Shown here: positions 5,792-11,779 of the stretch, piece by piece
Position numbering within the stretch: position 1 is the first letter of the stretch
Layout: each line of letters starts with the position of its first letter
From: an uncultured Lachnospiraceae bacterium
GTDB taxonomy: Bacteria > Bacillota > Clostridia > Lachnospirales > Lachnospiraceae
DNA length: 11,779 nucleotides
NCBI GenBank assembly: GCA_910585965.1
Contig: CAJUHH010000030.1
Location: 1 to 11,779, forward strand
Reading direction: 5' to 3'
The notes under the pieces: generated by a model
Database searches by the model: none
Seen by the model: only the letters and a program-made list of their open reading frames with translations
What the model was told of the DNA's origin: nothing
Program-made: the position numbers and the translations under genes

Positions 5792-6535
5792 CTATATCCG
5801 CACTTCTTTTCTTTGGATATCGCCGTCCGCTTCATAGCTGCACACCGCCATGCTGTACTTGCTCATTCCGTCCCTTTCCTCATAAATTTGAAAGTATGCG
5901 CCGTCCCTTTCCGCCCGTTTCCTTATCCGCCCCTGTTTCCATATACCGCCAGGGCATTCCTCCGACCCGGCCCCTCCGTCTTCCGCTATTTCGATCACCG
6001 TCGTATCCAGTCCCTGCCGTAATCCTTCCCCTGTCAGCTTCATAAAAGCCTCTTTCACCGTCCATAAGGCAAAAAATATCTCTTCCCGGCTCCTGCCGCC
6101 GTCAGCCAGCGTCTCCATCAGCATCCTGTCTTCCGTGGAAAAAAATCTCTGGGCAATGTCCCCTTTCCCTTTTTTGTGAATCTGTATATCAATTCCCACT
6201 TCCTTGTCGGAAAAAGCACAGACTACGTAATTTTTTGAATGGGAAATATTAAAGTACAACTCCTTTTCTTCTCTGAAATACGGTTTTCCGTATTTCGAAT
6301 AGACATAAGACAAAAAAAGCGGTTTTGCACCCCCCTGCAAGCCGCCCTCTTTTGCCATCCATTCTTTTGTCCCTTTCTGGATCAAATATCCCGCAAGGAA
6401 ACTTCTTTTTTTATCTTCCAAATTCCTGCACTGCCATACCTTCCGCTTCCGCTCTTCGTCTAAAAATACCATATTTCTCAGAATCGTTTCTTCATCGGGC
6501 AACAGGGCAGTGCCTGCCCTGTATATCCTTATCAT
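5792..6535 (-). CDS. 4'-phosphopantetheinyl transferase, Sfp type
   Basis: This 247-residue enzyme transfers the phosphopantetheine arm of coenzyme A to a conserved serine on an acyl, peptidyl or aryl carrier protein. The Sfp-type motifs are in order: KYGKPYF (81-87), LYFNISHSKN (93-102, H99), GIDI (114-117, metal-binding D116) and FALWTVKEAFMKLTGEGL (155-172, E162 and K166). The length fits the two-half Sfp type, not the short AcpS type. Position 118 is Gln, where Sfp has a metal-contacting Glu. The start is supported by the GGGGAAGGG tract immediately upstream. It lies 12 bases after aspS, so it is in the same transcript. No carrier protein, polyketide or peptide synthetase gene is in the window, so its substrate must be elsewhere. 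Confidence 0.93.
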   Translation of the reverse strand: MIRIYRAGTALLPDEETILRNMVFLDEERKRKVWQCRNLEDKKRSFLAGYLIQKGTKEWMAKEGGLQGGAKPLFLSYVYSKYGKPYFREEKELYFNISHSKNYVVCAFSDKEVGIDIQIHKKGKGDIAQRFFSTEDRMLMETLADGGRSREEIFFALWTVKEAFMKLTGEGLRQGLDTTVIEIAEDGGAGSEECPGGIWKQGRIRKRAERDGAYFQIYEERDGMSKYSMAVCSYEADGDIQRKEVRI

Positions 6536-6547
6536 ACCCTTCCCCTC

Positions 6548-8335
6548 TTATTGCGCTTCTATTGTTCCAATCCCCAGTTCCTTTAACTGCTCCTCGTCCA
6601 CCACGTCCGGCGCATTTGTCAGCAGACAGGAGGCATCCTTTATCTTCGGAAACGCCATAACATCCCTGATGCTGTCCCCATGCACGAGCAGCATAACCAG
6701 GCGGTCAAGCCCGTAAGCCAAACCCGCATGAGGAGGAACGCCATATTTGAATGCATTCAGCAAAAAGCCGAAACGGTTATAAGCGTCTTCTTTCTCAAAG
6801 CCCAATACTTCGAACATTTTTTCCTGTATATTGTTCTGGAAAATCCTGACCGAGCCTCCGCCCAATTCCACGCCGTTCAGCACGATATCATACGCTTTCG
6901 CGCGCACTCTTCCCGGATCGGAATCCAGATATTCCAGGTCTTCGTCCATCGGCATGGTAAAAGGATGGTGCATCGCCACAAAGCGGTTCTCCTCCTCGTT
7001 CCACTCCAGCAATGGGAATTCCGTCACCCAGAGGAACTGGAACCGATTTTCGTCAATCAATCCCATCTGTTTTCCGAGTTCCAGGCGCAGAGCGCCCAAT
7101 ACGCTCCACACGATGGCATTCTTATCCGCCGCAAACAAAAGCAAATCCCCGTTCTCTCCATCCATGGCCTTTACCAGAGCCTCCAGCTCTTCTTCCGTCA
7201 TAAACTTGGCGAAAGAAGACTTATAGCTTCCGTCTTCGCCGATACCAAGATAAGCCAGTCCCTTTGCCCCATATCCTTTTGCCATATCTACCAAAGCATC
7301 TATTTTCTTTCTCGGCATAGCCCCCTGCCCTTTGGCATTGATGCCCCTGACCGATCCTCCCTGCTCCAAAGCAGAAGAAAATACGCCAAAGCCGCAGCCT
7401 CTTACCGTTTCCGATACATCCGTAAGCTCCATGCCGAAACGGGTATCCGGCTTATCGGAACCATAACGGTTCATGGCATCAATCCAGCGGATGCGCGGAA
7501 GGGGAAGTTCTACTTCCAGCCCGATCGCTTCCCGGCATACAAACTGGATCAGCCTTTCGTTTACATCAATGACATCTTCCACATCCACGAAGGAAAGCTC
7601 CATATCCACCTGTGTAAATTCCGGCTGTCTGTCTGCCCGCAGATCCTCATCCCTGAAACATTTTGCTATCTGGAAATAGCGGTCATAACCGGAACACATC
7701 AGTAACTGCTTGAACAGCTGGGGCGACTGGGGCAAACCATAAAAGGTACCCGGATGGACGCGGCTCGGCACCAGATAATCCCTCGCCCCTTCCGGCGTGG
7801 ACTTGCCGAGAATCGGCGTTTCTATCTCCAGAAAACCTTCTTCCGTTAAAAACTTACGGATATTAGCGGTGATCGCGCTGCGCAGAATGAGATTCCTCTG
7901 CAGATCCGGGCGGCGCAGATCCAGATAACGGTATTTCAGCCGCAGTTCTTCCTTTGTCCTGGAATCCGCTTCAATAGGAAATGGCGGTGTCTCCGCCTCC
8001 GACAGGATGCGCGTCTCTTTCGCGCGAATCTCGATCTCGCCGGTAGCCAGGTTTGCATTGACCGCCCCGGCTCTTTTTTCCACCGTTCCCACGACAGCCA
8101 CCACAAACTCGCTTCTCATTTTCTCAGCCTTGGCAAAATTCTCCCCGCCGCAGTCGCTTTCTTCAAAAATAATCTGAAGCAGCCCGGAGCGGTCGCGCAG
8201 ATCCACAAAAATAATGCCCCCTTTATTCCTTTGCTTCTGCACCCAGCCCATCACGGTTACTGTCTCGCCCTCATGAGCCAGGGAAAGCTCCCCGCAACGG
8301 TGTGTCCTCTTTAAACCTCTCATCGCTTCTGCCAT
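6548..8335 (-). CDS. aspS: Aspartyl-tRNA synthetase
   Basis: This 595-residue protein is a full-length bacterial class IIb synthetase that charges tRNA-Asp with aspartate. An OB-fold anticodon-binding domain covers about residues 1-110. The catalytic domain begins near 135 (YRYLDLRRPDLQ) and contains TPEGARDYLVPSR, motif 2 with CFRDEDLRADRQPEFTQVD (226-244) and motif 3 with GLAYGLDRLVML (538-549). The bacterial GAD insertion lies about 305-415. The loop after the OB-fold strand is QKQRNKGG, with Lys where E. coli has Leu and non-discriminating enzymes often have His, so Asp-only versus Asp/Asn specificity cannot be called. A GAGGGA site lies about nine bases before ATG. A second in-frame ATG four codons in is possible. 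It follows hisS after 35 bases and precedes the phosphopantetheinyl transferase. Confidence 0.97.
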   Translation of the reverse strand: MAEAMRGLKRTHRCGELSLAHEGETVTVMGWVQKQRNKGGIIFVDLRDRSGLLQIIFEESDCGGENFAKAEKMRSEFVVAVVGTVEKRAGAVNANLATGEIEIRAKETRILSEAETPPFPIEADSRTKEELRLKYRYLDLRRPDLQRNLILRSAITANIRKFLTEEGFLEIETPILGKSTPEGARDYLVPSRVHPGTFYGLPQSPQLFKQLLMCSGYDRYFQIAKCFRDEDLRADRQPEFTQVDMELSFVDVEDVIDVNERLIQFVCREAIGLEVELPLPRIRWIDAMNRYGSDKPDTRFGMELTDVSETVRGCGFGVFSSALEQGGSVRGINAKGQGAMPRKKIDALVDMAKGYGAKGLAYLGIGEDGSYKSSFAKFMTEEELEALVKAMDGENGDLLLFAADKNAIVWSVLGALRLELGKQMGLIDENRFQFLWVTEFPLLEWNEEENRFVAMHHPFTMPMDEDLEYLDSDPGRVRAKAYDIVLNGVELGGGSVRIFQNNIQEKMFEVLGFEKEDAYNRFGFLLNAFKYGVPPHAGLAYGLDRLVMLLVHGDSIRDVMAFPKIKDASCLLTNAPDVVDEEQLKELGIGTIEAQ

Positions 8336-8370
8336 AACAAATATTCCCTCGCCTTCTGCTTTTTGTCTTC

Positions 8371-9633
8371 TTATTTTTTTAACGGGTCTTTATAAAACTC
8401 GCGGAATTCCATATATCCTTCCGCATTTAGCTGTTCCTTCTGGAATTTCTTGTTCTTATTCATACGAGCCACCAGAACCTGCATCCCGTCTGCCCGCTCT
8501 TCCTGGGCTTTCGCGATAATGGAGCAAAGTTCCTCCGTGGCAACGCCTTTTTCGATCAAATAAGCAATTTTTTTCTTTTCGCCCGGAATCGGAAAGCCGT
8601 TTTCCAGCATAATGAGTATAATTCTTTCAAATCCAATGGAAAAACCGCAGGCCGGCACATCCCTGCCCGTAAATCTCCCCACCATTTTATCATACCGCCC
8701 GCCTCCGCCGCAGCTTCCGCCGAATTCCGGCATGGCGATCTCGAAAATCGTCCCCGTATAATAGGACATCCCTCGGACTAACGTAGGGTCAAAGACAATC
8801 TCAAACTCAGACGCTTTGGTCGCTTTTACGCTGGCAATGATCTCCTCCAGACTCTGCCCCACCCCGGGTTCCAACGTATCCTGAAGCTTTTCCACCAGAT
8901 AGGACAGGCCGTCCTGCGCCTCTTCCATCCCTTTAAAAAGATCCAAGTATTTTTCAACACTTTCTTCTCCGAAACCATTTCCTTTCAGCTCATCCGCCAC
9001 GCCGTCCAGCCCTATTTTATCCATTTTGTCCAAAATAATAAACACTTGATCATAAGACTCTTCCGGGAACCCGCTATATGCGGCCATAGCCTTCAATATC
9101 CTTCTTTCATTAATGCGTATCTGGAAGCCCCGGAATCCCAGCTTTCCAAGCGTCGTCGTCGTGGCCAGGATCAGCTCGATCTCCGCCAGATTGGAAGGCT
9201 CGCCTAAAATATCGATATCGCACTGCATAAACTGGCGGTAACGCCCTTTCTGCGGCCGATCCGCCCTCCATACATTCCCCATCTGCAACGCCTTAAACGG
9301 AGACGGCAGTTCATTGGCATGGTTGGAATAATAACGCACCAGCGGCACCGTCAGGTCGTACCGTAATCCCCCGTCCACCAGGTCCTCTTCCCCCCTGGCT
9401 GTTTCCAGGTTCAATTTTTCCCCTCTCTTCAATATCTTAAAAATCAGCTTTTCGTTTTCCCCTCCCTGTTTGCTGCTCAAATTCGCAATATTTTCCACGC
9501 AGGGAGTCTCTATGGATGTAAAACCAAATTTTCCATACGTTTCTTTGATGACCCCGATGACATAATCCCGAAGCTGCATTTCTGCTGGCATAATATCCTT
9601 CATGCCCGTAACCGGCTTTTTACTAAGCGCCAT
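8371..9633 (-). CDS. hisS: Histidyl-tRNA synthetase
   Basis: This 420-residue class IIa synthetase attaches histidine to tRNA-His. It carries RYDLTVPLVRY (91-101), motif 2 around RADRPQKGRYRQFMQCDIDILG (123-144), the HisRS-specific LVRGMSYYTGTIFEI (285-299) and motif 3 GFSIGFERI (330-338). A short C-terminal anticodon-binding domain covers about 352-420. ATG at 9631-9633 gives the N-terminus MALSKKPVTGMKDIMPAE, which fits the family. A TTG twelve codons upstream (9667-9669) is open, but it would leave a leader of only about 12 bases from the predicted transcription start. The chosen ATG has AAAGGA about 13 bases upstream, which is wide. It is the first gene of the synthetase run; hemZ lies upstream with a 190-base gap. 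Confidence 0.96.
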   Translation of the reverse strand: MALSKKPVTGMKDIMPAEMQLRDYVIGVIKETYGKFGFTSIETPCVENIANLSSKQGGENEKLIFKILKRGEKLNLETARGEEDLVDGGLRYDLTVPLVRYYSNHANELPSPFKALQMGNVWRADRPQKGRYRQFMQCDIDILGEPSNLAEIELILATTTTLGKLGFRGFQIRINERRILKAMAAYSGFPEESYDQVFIILDKMDKIGLDGVADELKGNGFGEESVEKYLDLFKGMEEAQDGLSYLVEKLQDTLEPGVGQSLEEIIASVKATKASEFEIVFDPTLVRGMSYYTGTIFEIAMPEFGGSCGGGGRYDKMVGRFTGRDVPACGFSIGFERIILIMLENGFPIPGEKKKIAYLIEKGVATEELCSIIAKAQEERADGMQVLVARMNKNKKFQKEQLNAEGYMEFREFYKDPLKK

Positions 9634-9669
9634 ATGAATAACCGTATCCTTTCCGCAATGAATCTGCAA

Positions 9670-9825
9670 ACTCTCACTTATGAATCGATTTTACACCGTT
9701 TGACAAGGTTTTTCAACTCTAAATCATGAAAATCGTAACCGTTCAGTCTTCGGCTTCCCTGCTGCAAAATCTGCCATTCTGCCATCAGCTGCCCTATCTG
9801 CTGTCAACTATGATATGGCCTCATT
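9670..9825 (-). other. hemZ-hisS intergenic region with five spaced CTGC motifs
   Basis: This 156-base stretch holds the hisS promoter at its downstream end. Upstream of it, on the plus strand, CTGC occurs at 9762, 9771, 9779, 9789 and 9798, that is every 8-10 bases, and includes an 8-base tandem duplication TCTGCCAT (9770-9785). I see no convincing terminator hairpin with a T-run, so readthrough from hemZ is possible. I see no RNA gene. Confidence 0.5.
9688..9716 (-). promoter_or_regulatory. Promoter of the hisS-aspS operon
   Basis: On the minus strand TTGAAA (9711-9716) and TAAAAT (9688-9693) are 17 bases apart, the same box pair and spacing as the promoter at 3350-3378. The start should be near 9681, giving a leader of about 48 bases to ATG 9633. 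That leader is too short for a T-box riboswitch. Confidence 0.75.
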
Positions 9826-11268
9826 TCATGAATCCACAAGCAGCTTCCGTTTCCTCTCAATCATTTCATCAATTTTTTCTATATAAAGGGATACATCCTT
9901 CACCGCGTCACACCGTTCGATGCGCCCGTCCGAATAAATCCTTTTTGAAATGCTGCCCGCGCCCAAAGCTACAATCGTCTGCACTTCCTCCATAATCAGA
10001 ATATTGTAAATACCGTATTTGCCGGGACGGGCATAGCCCACATTTTCAAAATTGCCGGACATATTTTTCTGCCGGTACAAATAATAAGCTTCCATTCCCA
10101 TATTCCTGGCCGCACCGGCAGCGATTTCCATTGTCTTGTCCGTATTATTCAAAGCGTCCATCCCATTTTTTTCGATCCACTGGCTTAAACCGGATGCCCT
10201 CTTAATCGCAAGGGAATGCACGGTCAGGCTGTCCGGGGACAGCTTCCTGATCTCCTCCGTCGTATACACCACATCTTCTTCCCCTTCTCCTGGAAGTCCC
10301 AGGATAATATCCATATTGATATTATCAAATCCTTCTTTCCTGGCAAGGGCGAACGCCTCCCGCACCTGATCCGGTGAATGCTTTCTTCCGATCAGCCGCA
10401 GAGTTTCCTCTTTCATCGTCTGGGGATTAATCGATATCCTTGTAATCCCATATTTTTTCAGCACTTGGAGCTTCTCCTTCGTTATGCTGTCCGCCCGGCC
10501 GGCCTCCACCGTGAATTCCTGCACATGGCTTAAATCAAAATATCGGTATGCTGCGGCAAGCAGCCGCTCCAGCTCCTCCGGCTCCAACGTGGTCGGCGTG
10601 CCGCCTCCGATATAAACGGTATCAACGATCTTATCCCCGTACGCCTCCCCTACATACGCCATCTCTTTTTCCAGCGCATCCAAGTATTCTCCGACCCGTT
10701 TCTTCCATGACGCAATCGGATAGGATGTAAAAGAACAATAAAGGCACGTCGTCGGACAAAAAGGGATTCCGATATACAAACTGTAGCCTTCTTTATAATG
10801 AAGCGATGACAAAATTTCCCTTTCCCTCTTCGCGATTTCAATACTAAGCAAGCCCTTTTCCCTGCTGATAAAATAAGTCTCTTCCATCGCCTTCAGGATC
10901 TCATCCTCCGGCCTGCCCTTTTCCAGCATCCCCATCGGAATCTTCGTAGGGCGTATTCCGGTCAAAGTCCCCCAGGGCAATTCTTTTCCTGTATGTTCCG
11001 ATAACGTCCGATAGATCAGTTGTTTCAGAATATTCTTCCTTTCCCCCCGGCTCGCATCGGCGGCGCATGCCATCCATTCCCCCTCTCCTGCTGCCTGATC
11101 CTCCAGCCAAAACCGTATTCCATCCTCTTCCAAACCAATCGTAAAAGCAATCCCTTCCCCCGCTTCCTCCCCGCAATATACCTTCACATCCTCCTCCGGG
11201 TAAAATGCTTTTACGAGGGAATGAATATCATATTCAAACTCCGGCTTATTTATCAACACTGTAATCAT
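9826..11268 (-). CDS. hemZ: Coproporphyrinogen dehydrogenase-like radical SAM protein (HemZ)
   Basis: This 480-residue protein is a radical S-adenosylmethionine enzyme of the HemN/HemZ family. The [4Fe-4S] cluster motif is C171-x3-C175-x2-C178 in PFCPTTCLYCSF, followed by YIGGGTPTTLEPEEL (219-233) and the SAM-pocket strand INMDIILGLPGE (317-328). An N-terminal extension of about 155 residues before the radical SAM core, beginning MITVLINKPEFEYD, is typical of HemZ and separates it from HemN/HemW. HemZ is named for anaerobic conversion of coproporphyrinogen III to protoporphyrinogen IX, but many members lack proven activity and no other heme gene is visible here. ATG is preceded by AGGGAG. It is divergent from the MATE transporter and followed by hisS on the same strand, with no clear terminator between. 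Confidence 0.94.
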   Translation of the reverse strand: MITVLINKPEFEYDIHSLVKAFYPEEDVKVYCGEEAGEGIAFTIGLEEDGIRFWLEDQAAGEGEWMACAADASRGERKNILKQLIYRTLSEHTGKELPWGTLTGIRPTKIPMGMLEKGRPEDEILKAMEETYFISREKGLLSIEIAKREREILSSLHYKEGYSLYIGIPFCPTTCLYCSFTSYPIASWKKRVGEYLDALEKEMAYVGEAYGDKIVDTVYIGGGTPTTLEPEELERLLAAAYRYFDLSHVQEFTVEAGRADSITKEKLQVLKKYGITRISINPQTMKEETLRLIGRKHSPDQVREAFALARKEGFDNINMDIILGLPGEGEEDVVYTTEEIRKLSPDSLTVHSLAIKRASGLSQWIEKNGMDALNNTDKTMEIAAGAARNMGMEAYYLYRQKNMSGNFENVGYARPGKYGIYNILIMEEVQTIVALGAGSISKRIYSDGRIERCDAVKDVSLYIEKIDEMIERKRKLLVDS

Positions 11269-11313
11269 ATTTCTCTCCCTGCAATCTTTTCCTTATCCTT
11301 TCCCATTTGATTT

Positions 11314-11343
11314 TTGAACCACTATCATGTATGATATTATAAT
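11314..11343 (+). promoter_or_regulatory. Promoter of the MATE transporter, with a -10 shared by both strands
   Basis: TTGAAC (11314-11319) and TATAAT (11338-11343) are 18 bases apart on the plus strand. ATTATAAT (11336-11343) is its own reverse complement, so it also offers TATAAT on the minus strand toward hemZ, though the minus -35 (TAGATT) is poor. Between the boxes TATCAT and ATGATA (11323-11328 and 11331-11336) form an inverted repeat with a two-base centre, a possible operator. Confidence 0.6.
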
Positions 11344-11405
11344 GTTATATTTTTACAAAATCTATATCTTTTGCAAAAAGGTTAAAAAAGAAACGAGGTA
11401 TCTCC

Positions 11406-11779
11406 ATGACAACTACCGCTGAAAAGACAACTTTAATGACCGAAGGTCCCATCGGAAAGAAAATCATCGCCTTCGCCCTTCCTCTTTTTCTCGGAAATCT
11501 TTTCCAGCAATTATATAATACTGCGGACTCCCTCATCGTAGGCAACTTTCTTGGAAGCAACGCACTCGCCGCCGTCAGTTCCTCCGGGAACCTTATCTTT
11601 CTCATGGTAGGATTTTTCCACGGCATCGCCACAGGCGCAGGCGTAGTGATCGCCAGATATTACGGCGCAAGAGAGCTGAAGGAGGTAAAAAAATCAGTAC
11701 ATACCACCATTGCCCTCGGCCTGGCCGCCGGGATCTTCCTGACGATAGCGGGCGTTCTCCTTACCTCCCATATTCTCCG
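11406..11779 (+). CDS. MATE-family multidrug/organic-cation transporter (N-terminal part)
   Basis: The frame begins MTTTAEKTTLMTEGPIGKKI and stays open to the window end, giving 124 residues of a protein usually about 450 long. The start of the MATE fold is clear: FALPLFLGNLFQQLYNTADS (23-42) with membrane segment 1, VGNFLGSNALAAVSSSG, a second segment around LIFLMVGFFHGIATGAGVVI, the conserved ARYYGARELKEVKKSVHTT and a third hydrophobic segment. MATE proteins export cationic drugs or metabolites using Na+ or H+. GAGG at 11395-11398 lies seven bases before ATG. The gene diverges from hemZ. It is incomplete only because the window stops. Confidence 0.92.
   Translation, partial: MTTTAEKTTLMTEGPIGKKIIAFALPLFLGNLFQQLYNTADSLIVGNFLGSNALAAVSSSGNLIFLMVGFFHGIATGAGVVIARYYGARELKEVKKSVHTTIALGLAAGIFLTIAGVLLTSHIL

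Noticed and set aside
6680..7705. A long plus-strand open frame of 341 codons opposite aspS
   Set aside because: It lies entirely antisense to a clear aspartyl-tRNA synthetase and its translation has no family-like pattern. It is a by-product of codon use on the other strand.
9670..9825. Terminator or T-box between hemZ and hisS
   Set aside because: Short GC-rich pairings exist around the CTGC motifs, but none is followed by a T-run on the minus strand and no T-box sequence is visible.

Overview
This window looks like a chromosomal segment from a Clostridia member, most likely Lachnospiraceae. That assignment is an inference from the hemZ-hisS-aspS gene order, the strong AGGAGG-type ribosome binding sites, the Gram-positive-type -35/-10 promoters, a membrane-anchored protein paired with a peptidoglycan amidase, and two small proteins I cannot name. 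I see no rRNA or tRNA gene, no CRISPR array and no transposase gene.

Layout. Bases 1-166 hold part of a repeat element, followed by a near-consensus promoter. A plus-strand pair comes next: a CNNM/CorC-type membrane protein and a hexapeptide-repeat O-acetyltransferase, both starting with TTG. A HAD phosphatase on the minus strand converges on them, and the stop codons overlap. Bases 2962-3330 hold a complete second copy of the repeat: two 96-base arms, 91/96 identical as inverted repeats, around a 177-base centre with stacked hairpins. It sits between the divergent promoters of the phosphatase and of a plus-strand pair. That pair encodes a membrane-anchored protein with a C-terminal Ada-like zinc module and an N-acetylmuramoyl-L-alanine amidase, and ends in a clear rho-independent terminator.

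From 4638 to 11268 everything is on the minus strand. In transcription order it reads hemZ (coproporphyrinogen dehydrogenase-like radical SAM protein), hisS, aspS, a Sfp-type phosphopantetheinyl transferase, and two small unknown proteins that overlap by ATGA. hisS has its own promoter, so hisS-aspS-phosphopantetheinyl transferase-unknown-unknown can form one transcript. A MATE-family transporter diverges from hemZ and runs off the right end.

Most genes are housekeeping: envelope and ion homeostasis, cell-wall hydrolysis, aminoacyl-tRNA synthesis, tetrapyrrole-type radical chemistry and carrier-protein activation. The main unexplained structure is the repeat. Its two copies are in opposite orientation around a three-gene block, share a core identical over at least 54 bases, and copy B has a near-perfect 12-base direct repeat at its edges. 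It resembles a non-autonomous mobile element or a structured-RNA element, and I do not recognise a named family. The two unknown genes behind the phosphopantetheinyl transferase are the other open question.
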